The notes beneath the pieces were generated by a model. It had not been told where the DNA came from and did not search any database. It worked only from the letters and a program-made list of their open reading frames with translations. From assembly GCA_947259485.1 (NCBI GenBank), contig CAMYLU010000034.1:1-58394 (forward strand): a DNA stretch of 58,394 bases. Reading direction: 5' to 3'. The DNA is from an uncultured Gammaproteobacteria bacterium (GTDB lineage: Bacteria > Pseudomonadota > Gammaproteobacteria > GCA-001735895). The position numbers were made by a program, and so were the translations under genes. Positions 45,032 through 53,377 of this stretch are shown here, in pieces. Numbering within the stretch: the first letter of the stretch is position 1; each line of letters opens with the position of its first letter.

Positions 45032-46534
45032 CTAATCGTCTTCCAGTTCGATTTCGATCTGGTCTGCAAGGTACGGGCTTCCGAAAGAGCCGTTACCGCT
45101 ATTAGTAGTGTCAATCCTTACATCGACAACATCACGCGGACCGTTGGTGCTGTTGACGACATTGTCATCGTCAATCATGTTAAGGAACGAGTCGATGTCG
45201 GCTTCCGAGGTGGAACCACTACCGGCCGCAATCACGGTATCTTCGATCTCCAGCTCTGTGTCAGAATCGGCGACGGAACTGATACCCATCACGGTGATGG
45301 AATTGGTCGATGCATCGGCACCATTGAGATCAACTTCGGCTCGCAGTTCGTGCCTGTTGGCATTAACCGATTCACTCTTGATGCGCTGGGCCAGCATCGA
45401 TGCAGTACCTGTGCGAATGCCCCTGACCTCTAATCCATCGCCATTGCTGATGTCGCTTACACTTGTTCCCGAATCCAGGTCAAATTCGGTAATACCACTC
45501 ATGGTTGTTACCTGAATATCACCGAAGAACAGATCAAAGGTTCCCGCGCCGCCATTGACGTTAGATGCAGTTGAGGTGATACGCACTCGGTTACCACGAC
45601 CCTTGATCTTTTTGGCAATTAACAAGCCAGAAGCATTAAAGTGGCCCTCGGCTTCGACACGCAGACCCTGTTCCATATCACCAGGACCGGAGAGTCCATC
45701 CATCCAACCACTCGATGGCACTAAATCCCAATCAATGCAGGTTGCGTCGATCAGAAAATCGGCGCTTGTCGGACAGTTTGCAAGATCGGCAGGATCCAGA
45801 TTGACAGCACCTTCGAACTCGACTTCCTGACCTTCGTTTTGGTCATTAAAGTCGTCCTCGAGCTCGACTCTGGAAGCCGTGGTACCGTTGAAATGGATTT
45901 CCACGAAGTCTCCTATAGCGACCACCGTTGGACCGCCATAGCTGTAAGTAATCCCACGCACCGTGAGTGAAAGGCCAGGAATCACCGCTTCTACGAAACC
46001 CTTGATTTCGTCTATTCCATCGCCATCGTCGTCATCCTTGATATAGGTAGCCTCGATAGTACTGTCGTCCAACCATAGGCCGGAAACCTCGTAGCGACTG
46101 CCATTGTTCAAGACAATGATATTTCCGGCCTCCGCTGTGTTGGTACTGGCGGTGAAAATAATAGTGACGCCATTAATGGCACCACCCGCTGCTACACCTT
46201 CAATCTCGGCTTCGTATTCGACTTCGGTGGCGGTACCCGAGATACCATCGTCATTGCGTCGGCCTCGTAACCTGACCCATTGACCGACCTTGTAATTGGC
46301 GACGGAACTGACATTATCATCATCTGAAAAGGAACCGCCGTTTGGAGTTTCATACTCGACGCCGAGCACCCAGATACTGCCAAGTTGAGTAATCATCCCC
46401 CTGGCGGTGATCGCTTCCGAGCTTACTGAGCTGTCATCGCTACCGCCTCCGCCGCCGCCACATGCGACCAGCAGGCCGACTAAACCAATCGCTACAACTC
46501 CTCTGAATCCATTAATCAATTTGTGTTTTGTCAT
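45032..46534 (-). CDS. DUF5666 lipoprotein
   Basis: 500 residues. The lipoprotein signal (VVAIGLVGLLVACGGGGGG) is followed by several repeated beta-barrel-like DUF5666 units (VKGFVEAVIPGLSLTVRGIT, VEAEGHFNASGLLIAKKIKG, LEVRGIRTGTASMLAQRIKS). Acidic linkers are common. The function of the family is unknown. It is the first gene of the run that continues with the Ig-like heme lipoprotein and the heme porin. Confidence 0.85.
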   Translation of the reverse strand: MTKHKLINGFRGVVAIGLVGLLVACGGGGGGSDDSSVSSEAITARGMITQLGSIWVLGVEYETPNGGSFSDDDNVSSVANYKVGQWVRLRGRRNDDGISGTATEVEYEAEIEGVAAGGAINGVTIIFTASTNTAEAGNIIVLNNGSRYEVSGLWLDDSTIEATYIKDDDDGDGIDEIKGFVEAVIPGLSLTVRGITYSYGGPTVVAIGDFVEIHFNGTTASRVELEDDFNDQNEGQEVEFEGAVNLDPADLANCPTSADFLIDATCIDWDLVPSSGWMDGLSGPGDMEQGLRVEAEGHFNASGLLIAKKIKGRGNRVRITSTASNVNGGAGTFDLFFGDIQVTTMSGITEFDLDSGTSVSDISNGDGLEVRGIRTGTASMLAQRIKSESVNANRHELRAEVDLNGADASTNSITVMGISSVADSDTELEIEDTVIAAGSGSTSEADIDSFLNMIDDDNVVNSTNGPRDVVDVRIDTTNSGNGSFGSPYLADQIEIELEDD

Positions 46535-46660
46535 ATCGAATCCCCACGGATTTCTAAAATCTATTTTGGGATTTATTTCCCAAAATTTTATTCTGCATTA
46601 AGAGTGCCGGGCCCACTACGGACGGAAGTTGTTAATTTAACCGGACCTTGGTCTAAAAGA

Positions 46661-46680
46661 TTTCAGACTAAAGTCTGAAA
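46661..46680. terminator. Perfect 9-bp inverted repeat, possible terminator or operator
   Basis: TTTCAGACT-AA-AGTCTGAAA, followed on the minus strand by TCTTTT and on the plus strand by an A-run. It lies 93 bp beyond the stop of the histidine kinase gene, so it could end that transcript. It also lies 127 bp upstream of the DUF5666 start. Confidence 0.45.
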
Positions 46681-46772
46681 AAAACAGCAGGCACTTATTT
46701 TCCGTAACTTTTTATTCTTCTTTAAAATTGTTCGTGGGAAACGGGGCAGCTTACCTGGAAACTGGTTATCGA

Positions 46773-48122
46773 TCAGTCGTCGATAATGAGGGTCGCGATC
46801 AATTTGACGCCTCCAGATTTGCCGGTGCGGGTAATCTCAAAATCGCCACCGAGACTCTCCACTCTCTCGCGCATGCCGCGCAGCCCCATGTGATCGACAT
46901 CGTTGCTTTTACTAATATCGTCGATGTCCATGCCGGGACCGCCATCGCTAATCGTTAAAAATAACAGCGAACCCTGCACCAACACATCGACCCGCTGATC
47001 AATGCCGGCTCCATGCCGGTAAGCATTGTTGAGGCCCTCCTGAACTAGCCGATAGAGACAGATCTTGGTAGGTGTGCTGAGATTTTCGGGCAGATTGTGC
47101 AACTCATGGCTAACCGAGGTCGAGGTCCGGCTTTCGTGTCTCTCTATCAACCTGGCAATCGCTTCCCTGGCCGATAGCTCCTGGAGCTCAGGTATTGTTA
47201 GACCGGCCGAAAGGCTACGAAGCTCCTGCACGGCATCGTTTAGCGCACGCTGTATCTTATCGATAACGACGAAATCGGCCTTGACCGACTGCGCGGAATC
47301 GCTTCCCGATTTGAAAATAGAGTCCAGCTTGAGAAGTGCAAACCCGATTGATTGTAACGGACCATCGTGCAGCTCCGAGCCGATGCGCCGAAGGTACTGC
47401 TCGTTCAATTCGACACCCCGACTGCTTGCCTGTTTGATGCGAGTACGTTGCGACTCAATCAACTGATGCGCCGTGCGCACGACCCAGAAAAGCAGAAGGT
47501 AGAGTATCAGGCCTCCGAGCAATGAGACCGTTGCTACCAGCAGCTGGCCCCTGTCGAGCGCTTCGAAAAGAGCCCGCGGCGATTTATAAAGCTCGACCAC
47601 GCCGATCACTCGCTCGTGTTTTTCGTCCCATACCGGGATGTAACTTTCGACGAATTGCTCGACGTCGTCAGGCAGGAAGACGTGTTCCTGCTTGGCATGT
47701 TCATCAGTCACGCCCCAACTGAAGACGCTTTCGCCGCCATAGGCAATTTTTAATTCATCGTTATCGCTAAACCGCTTGCCGATGATTTGTTCGTCATTGG
47801 ACCAGATGATTCGGAAATCGGCGTCGAAAATGGTGGCGCGGAACACATCGGGTATGCCGACAACATGATTAAAAAATTCTTCAACGGCATTCTTGTCCTC
47901 GATATTCGTGCTGCCTTCGAAATACGCCTCGGGATTGTTAATCAGCGATACGCTCTGGATGAACTCGGAACTGACTGCCATTTCCCGCGCCAGCAGATTT
48001 TGTTGAAGAAACGAGAAATAGATGGAACCAGATACGATACTGATACCGATGATAGAAATAAATCCCGACAGTGCGAATATTCTGAGTAGTCCCCATCTTT
48101 GGATTAAGGCGGTTATCTTCAC
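46773..48122 (-). CDS. NarX/DesK-type sensor histidine kinase
   Basis: 449 residues. TM1 is about 14-38, a periplasmic Cache-like sensor about 39-192 (VFRATIFDADFRIIWSNDEQ), and TM2 about 194-215. HisKA_3 has SELHDGPLQSIGFALLKLDS with H252. The ATPase domain has NNAYRHGAG, ISDGGPGMD and MGLRGMRERVESLGGDFEI. It is the partner of the LuxR-type regulator 39 bp upstream. The signal is unknown. Confidence 0.92.
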   Translation of the reverse strand: MKITALIQRWGLLRIFALSGFISIIGISIVSGSIYFSFLQQNLLAREMAVSSEFIQSVSLINNPEAYFEGSTNIEDKNAVEEFFNHVVGIPDVFRATIFDADFRIIWSNDEQIIGKRFSDNDELKIAYGGESVFSWGVTDEHAKQEHVFLPDDVEQFVESYIPVWDEKHERVIGVVELYKSPRALFEALDRGQLLVATVSLLGGLILYLLLFWVVRTAHQLIESQRTRIKQASSRGVELNEQYLRRIGSELHDGPLQSIGFALLKLDSIFKSGSDSAQSVKADFVVIDKIQRALNDAVQELRSLSAGLTIPELQELSAREAIARLIERHESRTSTSVSHELHNLPENLSTPTKICLYRLVQEGLNNAYRHGAGIDQRVDVLVQGSLLFLTISDGGPGMDIDDISKSNDVDHMGLRGMRERVESLGGDFEITRTGKSGGVKLIATLIIDD

Positions 48123-48161
48123 TGCTGACTCCTGGGATTCGCTGAAGCCATGGCTTCGGAT

Positions 48162-48806
48162 TTAGTTTTTGATCTTTTGAGCCATCAATGCCGCTTCTAC
48201 GCGGTTTTTTACCTGAAGCTTCTGCAAGATGTTGGTCATATAATGTTTAATCGTTTTTTCGCTGAGGAATAATTCATCGGCGATTTGTTTATTCGTCAGA
48301 CCTCGCGAGAGGGCTTTCAGAATGCTGCTTTCACGTTCGTTGAGTTTTTCGAGCAAACTGGGCGACGGTGCGGTTTCCTGATTATACGAATGCATCAGGA
48401 TACTGGTCGCCAGGCTAGGTGTGATAAATGTTTCCCCGGATGACACTCGACGTATGATTTCGATTAATTTCTTACCACCTATTCCCTTGAGAATATACGC
48501 GTTGGCCCCGGCTTGTAATGCCGTCATAACATCCTTTTCGTCTTCCGATGCGGTCAACATGACGAGTTTAATCGAGGGCAGGGCCTCGTGTATGTCTCGC
48601 GCCGCCTCGACACCCCCGCCGGGCATGCTGATATCCAGCAAAATAATGTCGGGCATTGCCTCGTGTGCGATTCTCAACGCATCCTGGTAGCTTTCGCCCT
48701 GATCGATGACCTCGAAATCATCAACTGACTGAAGCGTACTGCTGACACCTTCGCGCAATAACGGGTGATCATCGATAACGGCTATAGCGACGGTGTTTGC
48801 TGGCAT
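48162..48806 (-). CDS. NarL/LuxR-type response regulator
   Basis: 214 residues from the ATG at 48806; the frame extends 21 codons but family alignment starts at VAIAVIDDHPLLREGV. The receiver Asp58 is in IILLDISMPGGG. The LuxR helix-turn-helix is LNERESSILKALSRGLTNKQ then ADELFLSEKTIKHYM. It is a DNA-binding output regulator, first gene of the two-component operon. An 18-bp perfect palindrome lies about 100 bp upstream. Confidence 0.92.
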   Translation of the reverse strand: MPANTVAIAVIDDHPLLREGVSSTLQSVDDFEVIDQGESYQDALRIAHEAMPDIILLDISMPGGGVEAARDIHEALPSIKLVMLTASEDEKDVMTALQAGANAYILKGIGGKKLIEIIRRVSSGETFITPSLATSILMHSYNQETAPSPSLLEKLNERESSILKALSRGLTNKQIADELFLSEKTIKHYMTNILQKLQVKNRVEAALMAQKIKN

Positions 48807-48909
48807 CTGTGGATTTATTCTACCGATTGAAGTTCTGCGATTGCATTCGAATATACCTGATCCCGCCAATTATTAGTACTTGGCCAGTTAACGATTTTTC
48901 ACATACCTG

Positions 48910-48927
48910 CAGTTCTCGCGAGAACTG
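48910..48927. promoter_or_regulatory. 18-bp perfect palindrome upstream of the two-component operon
   Basis: CAGTTCTCGCGAGAACTG is a perfect palindrome in the 440 bp gap between the response regulator and the GDT1-like gene. It may be an operator, possibly for autoregulation. Apart from it and the repeat near 49139, I see nothing else between 48870 and 49246. Confidence 0.4.
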
Positions 48928-49138
48928 ACTGGATAAATGCAAGAGTGTTACGGTGAGCGATAAAAATGCATACTGCTGCACTAAACAAATGCGTTTAAAC
49001 CTTACCCGTATCGACAATTAGTGCAAATCCCTGTATAGACTAGAGACGAGGGTCCGATTCGGGCCGATCTCGGAAACCTGTAATTGCCTGCTGGGAATCT
49101 GTTTTCTCTAAAGGAAACGCTCAAAATAGTTACCTGGG

Positions 49139-49226
49139 CTTCGTATTCCGGCCATTTTCAGCCACCCAAAAATGACGCAACAATATTTTATCGGGTCAAA
49201 ACCCTTATAATTCAGCTGTCATGTGT
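49139..49226. repeat. Dispersed repeat, family 2 (part B)
   Basis: The stretch GGCCATTTTCAGCCACCC ... CAATATTTTATCGGG ... CCCTTATAATTCAGCTGT closely matches 57085-57160. It ends about 20 bp before the GDT1-like start. Confidence 0.65.
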
Positions 49227-49246
49227 TTCTTCCCAAGTGATGAATA

Positions 49247-49519
49247 ATGGACTGGAAAATTTTTCTTACGATTTTTGGAGCAATTTTTATTGCCGAGTTG
49301 GGAGATAAAACACAACTTGCAACAATGCTTTTTGCGACAGACAAAGAGGTAAACAAATATACTGTTTTCGTAGCGGCCTCTTCGGCACTAGTTGTAGCCT
49401 CAGCAATAGGAGTTTTAGCTGGCAGCCTGCTATCAGAATATATAAACGAGAAGTATTTGCACTATATCGCAGGTATAGGTTTCATAGTTATTGGTACGTA
49501 TACCTTATATAGAGCGTGA
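49247..49519 (+). CDS. Half-size GDT1/UPF0016 (TMEM165-type) membrane protein
   Basis: 90 residues with three membrane helices. The family motif is FIAELGDKTQLATMLFA near residue 14. Family members act as Mn2+ or Ca2+ exporters or exchangers and usually have two such repeats in about 200 residues; this protein has one, so it would have to act as a dimer or with another half. Its end (IVIGTYTLYRA) is intact, so it is not obviously truncated. It lies between two parts of a dispersed repeat. Confidence 0.8.
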   Translation: MDWKIFLTIFGAIFIAELGDKTQLATMLFATDKEVNKYTVFVAASSALVVASAIGVLAGSLLSEYINEKYLHYIAGIGFIVIGTYTLYRA

Positions 49520-49523
49520 AACA

Positions 49524-49576
49524 CATAACAAGCGCACGCGGCCGGGCCATCAAACCACTATCCGATGGCGTTAAGG
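49524..49576 (+). other. Weak attC-like palindrome after the GDT1-like gene
   Basis: Starts ATAACAAGCGCACG and ends GATGGCGTTAAGG, with an inner GCCATC/GATGGC hairpin. The TAAC ... GTTA ends resemble integron attC sites, but the core boxes do not match consensus fully. The remaining sequence to 50030 has no gene. Confidence 0.25.
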
Positions 49577-49656
49577 GCCCGAGAAGGGTTGGCATCTGCC
49601 GCTCGCTAGGGATTTCTGAGAGACAGCCTTTGGGGAATATCCTTTGGGTAAGTCCG

Positions 49657-49740
49657 GTTCTAGGGGTGGAATCGAATCCCCCAAAAACAGACACTGAGAT
49701 TAGGATGTAAATAGTCGGCAATCGGCCAATAACGGCCGCT
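49657..49740. repeat. Dispersed repeat, family 2 (part A)
   Basis: GGTTCTAGGGGTGGAATCGA ... CCCCCAAAAACAGACACTGA matches 57025-57062. It looks like the 3' end of another tRNA gene in reverse (T-loop TTCGATTCC, then an acceptor-like strand), but the stem pairs poorly. It is followed by CGGCCAATAACGGCC, a motif shared with 39034. Confidence 0.6.
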
Positions 49741-50030
49741 CGCGAAGTGCACATGACTGTCGATGATGTACCCGACTTGGTCTCTCGTCGTTTTGATATG
49801 GCGGCGGGTCTGTCGGGAAATCGATGGCGCCATTAACTCCCTGGATGCCTGTCGCGGCCGTCGTTCAACGGTCGCCACGCCATAGATAATTCTCACTGCA
49901 TCGAATAGACATAGCTAAGTGAAGTATTTCACGGTGCAAGGTCGATATCGACTATATACTCTACTCCATTCAGCGGTGGTTCATGATCGACCGCCAACAA
50001 TCCAATTTTTCCCAATTAGAGATAAATTAA

Positions 50031-50525
50031 ATGAAATTACGATTTTTAGCAGTTATGTTTGTACTCTTTATCGCGAACCCGATTATGGCCGCGCAGAATA
50101 TGCAGGAAACTGATACGCACTTGATTCTCGCGCAGAGCGATTCTGCACAGTCTTCCGACCCTGTTGAGAAGGCCTCGGAAAAGGCGGCTACTGGCATGGA
50201 AGCGCGAGAGGCCAAGGAAAACAACAAGTATAAAGATAAAGACAAAAAGAAGAAGAAAGAGAAAAAGGACAAGAAGTCAAAGAAAGACAAAAAATCCAAG
50301 AAGAGTGGCGATGATGACGATGACGAGGTAAAGAAGAACAAAGAGGCCAAAAAAAAGAAAAAGGACAAGAAGGATGACGATGATGACGATGACGATGACG
50401 AGCAGGAGGCAATCTTCGTCCATAAGCAGACTCTCAATCAGGGGTCGGTAACAGCTTCGTTGTCAATTTATGTTATTTTGGGTTCTCCAACGATTCTGGT
50501 ATTCGCATTTAGATGTCAGATATAA
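50031..50525 (+). CDS. Secreted Lys/Asp-rich low-complexity protein
   Basis: 164 residues with a signal peptide (MKLRFLAVMFVLFIANPIMA). The centre consists of alternating Lys-rich and Asp-rich runs (KDKDKKKKKEKKDKK and a run of nine Asp). The last about 35 residues (after DEQEA) are read through a dispersed repeat segment, so the native C-terminus may have been replaced. It may bind cations through the Asp runs. No known family. The end overlaps the next start. Confidence 0.55.
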   Translation: MKLRFLAVMFVLFIANPIMAAQNMQETDTHLILAQSDSAQSSDPVEKASEKAATGMEAREAKENNKYKDKDKKKKKEKKDKKSKKDKKSKKSGDDDDDEVKKNKEAKKKKKDKKDDDDDDDDDEQEAIFVHKQTLNQGSVTASLSIYVILGSPTILVFAFRCQI

Positions 50526-50719
50526 CCTTAGAATCAACCCTGACCTGCCCTAATTGTGGCCACCGTAAAACGGAGATAATGCCAACGGATGCCTGTCAGT
50601 ATTATTACGAATGCGAGGCTTGCCACACTCTATTGAAACCAAATAAGGGGGACTGTTGCGTTTTCTGTTCATTCGGAAGCGTAAGATGCCCCCCAATTCA
50701 AGAAGGTAGTTCTTGCTGA
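50513..50719 (+). CDS. GDCCVxC domain protein (metal/redox small protein)
   Basis: 68 residues, ten Cys. It begins MSDITLESTLTCPNCGHRKT, then YYYECEACHTLLKPNKGDCC and VFCSFGSVRCPPIQ. This is the small GDCCVxC family, some members of which are selenoproteins with Sec in the motif; here all are Cys. Two CxxC pairs should bind zinc or another thiophilic metal. Its start overlaps the previous frame and lacks a clear ribosome site, so coupling is likely. It is flanked by short direct repeats. Confidence 0.8.
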   Translation: MSDITLESTLTCPNCGHRKTEIMPTDACQYYYECEACHTLLKPNKGDCCVFCSFGSVRCPPIQEGSSC

Positions 50720-51046
50720 AACTGAAAATCTGAGAAGGATCGCTTATCGCCGCTTATTATTGGATTTCGAACGTCATATTTCTTGTAAGCAGACTCTCAT
50801 AAAACCTTGGTGGGAGGCAATCTTCCGCCATGAGCGGACACACAGAATATATCCCTTAACTTTTACTTTCGGCACGAAAGTGCCATTCATGTCTCAGGTC
50901 AATTACCTTAAGGCTAATTCTGGCATATTTGAGTATTCGTATACGCTGATTCTGTTCGGGCTATCAATGGCAGAGAATCGTTTATCAGGCTAACTTACTG
51001 TTATCCAGAATGCTGATGCAGCAGGTTCAGTGAAAAGGAGTGGAAC
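50720..51046. other. Intergenic region with repeat fragments
   Basis: Holds second copies of AAGCAGACTCTCA (50787) and GAGGCAATCTTC (50814), also present at 50424 and 50406. A 77-codon open frame here has no recognisable features. Confidence 0.5.
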
Positions 51047-51379
51047 ATGAAGAACTTACTCGTTTGGGTGGCAATCCCGATCAACACGTTCACGGTAACA
51101 TCGGCTGCTTGGGCGCAGCAGCAGGACTGGCCGTACCATGGATCACACATGTGGGGCGGCGGATGGTGGATGTTTTTGGGTCCGCTGATGATGATCGTTT
51201 TCATCGCGGCCATTGTGGCTGCAGTTGTTCTTATGCTTCGCTGGCTCGGGGGGCCCCATGGTACAGCACCGCCGCCCCCACCTGGCAGGACCCCTCTCGA
51301 TATCCTCAAGGAACGTTTCGCGCGAGGCGAGATCGACAAGGAAGAATTTGAGGAACGGCGACGCGTGCTCGATGAATAG
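51047..51379 (+). CDS. SHOCT-domain small membrane protein
   Basis: 110 residues. The N-terminal signal-like segment (LLVWVAIPINTFTVTSAAWA) is followed by a Trp/Met/His-rich patch (WPYHGSHMWGGGWWMF), one membrane helix (MMIVFIAAIVAAVVLMLRWL), a proline linker and the SHOCT motif LDILKERFARGEIDKEEFEE. AAAGGAGTGG precedes the ATG. Proteins of this plan are frequent in copper and heavy-metal loci. The exact function is unknown. Confidence 0.85.
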   Translation: MKNLLVWVAIPINTFTVTSAAWAQQQDWPYHGSHMWGGGWWMFLGPLMMIVFIAAIVAAVVLMLRWLGGPHGTAPPPPPGRTPLDILKERFARGEIDKEEFEERRRVLDE

Positions 51380-51544
51380 AGATAATGGACTGTCGCATAA
51401 CGGAAAATCACCATAGCCCTAAGCGACTGCTTTCCCGATAGCAGACACTGAAAAGCACATGCCGAGCTTCGTATTTCGGCCACAAGCGGACATTCGTTTA
51501 ACTCGAGGTCTGCATCTCGATTTAAACTTCAGCTTTATCTTTTT

Positions 51545-52042
51545 CTAGGACTCAACAAATATTGTGCCCTTCATTCCTGCATCAAAATGCCCGGGAATCA
51601 GGCAGCCGAAGGCAAATTCTCCGGGTTTAGAAAATTTCCAGATAATGACACCTGTCTTCCCCGGCGGGACGTGTGCCATATAAGGCTCAGAATGTTCCAT
51701 TCCCGGGAATTTCTTCATCAGCTCGGCATGTTCTGCAAGTGAGTCCGGGGTGCCTAAAACAAATTCATGCATTATTTGACCGACGTTCGTGTGCACAAAT
51801 TTTATAACATCACCTTTTTTTACTTTGATAGTATCGGGCGTGAAACGCATCTGATCGCTCATTTCAACCTCAATAGTTCGGGTAATTTTCAACTTTGGCT
51901 CGTAACTACCGAACTCATTTTCTACCGGATCAAATTCGGACTCCTCCACATGTTCCTCGCCATGTGCAAAAACCGAGATTGGTGCAAAGCAAAAAACAAT
52001 CGTAAATATTGATGTCACAAATACTGTTTTCGTTTTCTTCAT
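51545..52042 (-). CDS. Cupredoxin (plastocyanin/azurin-like) periplasmic copper protein
   Basis: 165 residues with a signal peptide ending FAHGEEH. The type 1 copper site is visible: MHEFVLG gives the first His, and FGCLIPGHFDAGM gives Cys, His and Met. It is last in the copper operon, 42 bp after the multicopper oxidase gene. It probably carries copper or electrons for that enzyme. Confidence 0.9.
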   Translation of the reverse strand: MKKTKTVFVTSIFTIVFCFAPISVFAHGEEHVEESEFDPVENEFGSYEPKLKITRTIEVEMSDQMRFTPDTIKVKKGDVIKFVHTNVGQIMHEFVLGTPDSLAEHAELMKKFPGMEHSEPYMAHVPPGKTGVIIWKFSKPGEFAFGCLIPGHFDAGMKGTIFVES

Positions 52043-52084
52043 CGTGGTTACCTTTATTTGTTAAGTTTGGATTGGTGACAGTCA

Positions 52085-53365
52085 TTACACTTCATATGAA
52101 ACTGTACCTTCTGGATATTGATACCATCCGGGATCTGAGTAGTCCCCCGCTATTTGGTCTGCCCTGACTTTCAGTACGGTAAACATGCCGCCCATTTCGA
52201 TTGGGCCAAACTGCCCTTGGCCCGTCATCATCGGTAGCGTATTGCTCGGTAAGGGCATAACCATTTCACCCATATCGGCCATACCTCGTTCACCCATGAC
52301 CATGTAACCGGGGAGTAGTTTGCCCAGACTTTGTTGCACCCGACGCTGATCTACACCAATCATGTTGGGCACATCATGACCCATTGGGTTCATCGTGTGG
52401 TGAGATTTGTGGCAGTGCATGGCCCAGTCGCCGGGCGCATCGGCGACAAATTCAATCGCACGCATCTGCCCAATCGCGATATCTGCTGTGACTTCCGGCC
52501 ATCGTGCTTGTTTGGGTACCCAGCCACCATCGGTACAGGCCACCTCGAATTTGAGACCATGCACATGAATCGGATGGTTGGTCATGGTTAGATTACCCAT
52601 ACGCACACGCACACGCTCGTCGAGTTTGCAAACCAGGTGGTCGATCCCTGGAAACACACGGCTATTCCAGGTCCAGATGTTGAAATCCAGCATAGTATTG
52701 ATGCGCGCGGTCATCGTACCCGGTTCGATATCGTAAGACGACATCAGGAAACAATAGTCGCGATCGACTCGATGCAGGTTCGGGTTCTTCGGATGCACCA
52801 CCAGTGACCCCATCATACCCATCGCCATTTGTACCATTTCGTCCGCATGCGGGTGATACATGAAAGTACCCGACTGTTTCAGCTCGAACTCATAGACATA
52901 AGTCTTACCCGGTGGGATTTGTGGCTGATTGAGCCCACCGACACCGTCCATGCCCGCCGGCAGAAATATACCGTGCCAGTGAATTGTGGTGTGCTCAGGC
53001 AGGCGATTGGTCACGAAAATCCTGACTTTATCGCCTTCGACACATTCGATGGTCGGCCCTGGTGATGAACCGTTATAACCCCAGAGCCGTGCGATCATGC
53101 CAGGCGCCAATTCACGTTCGACTGCCTCCGCGGTCAGATGAAACTCTTTCCAGCCGTTCTTCATTCGCCAGGGCAGTGACCAACTATTCAGCGTAACCAC
53201 CGGTTTAAACCAGGGTCCCGTTGTGGGTTCGGGAGGAACCTCCCATGTAGTTGTAGTCGAGCTGGGCGACTCCGGCAAAGCGGCTAGCGCAGAACGAGAC
53301 ACCAGTCCGGCACCCATGGCGGCAGCCACCCCGACTCCCTTGAGAAAATTTCTTCTATCAGTCAT
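52085..53365 (-). CDS. Multicopper oxidase, Tat-exported
   Basis: 426 residues. Tat signal DRRNFLKGVGVAAAMGAGLV. All four copper motifs are present: HWHGIF, FMYHPHADEM, NHPIHVHG and DWAMHCHKSHHTMNPM, including the type 1 Cys and Met. It oxidises Cu(I), or organic substrates, in the periplasm using O2. It lies 12 bp after the TolC-like gene. No CopB or CueO-type Met-rich insert is seen. Confidence 0.93.
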   Translation of the reverse strand: MTDRRNFLKGVGVAAAMGAGLVSRSALAALPESPSSTTTTWEVPPEPTTGPWFKPVVTLNSWSLPWRMKNGWKEFHLTAEAVERELAPGMIARLWGYNGSSPGPTIECVEGDKVRIFVTNRLPEHTTIHWHGIFLPAGMDGVGGLNQPQIPPGKTYVYEFELKQSGTFMYHPHADEMVQMAMGMMGSLVVHPKNPNLHRVDRDYCFLMSSYDIEPGTMTARINTMLDFNIWTWNSRVFPGIDHLVCKLDERVRVRMGNLTMTNHPIHVHGLKFEVACTDGGWVPKQARWPEVTADIAIGQMRAIEFVADAPGDWAMHCHKSHHTMNPMGHDVPNMIGVDQRRVQQSLGKLLPGYMVMGERGMADMGEMVMPLPSNTLPMMTGQGQFGPIEMGGMFTVLKVRADQIAGDYSDPGWYQYPEGTVSYEV

Positions 53366-53377
53366 TTTAATAATCCT

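Noticed and set aside
45008-45433. 141-codon open frame on the plus strand
   Set aside because: Antisense to the DUF5666 lipoprotein gene, which has a clear lipobox and family repeats.
50760-50993. 77-codon open frame
   Set aside because: Built on repeat fragments, no ribosome site and no recognisable domain.
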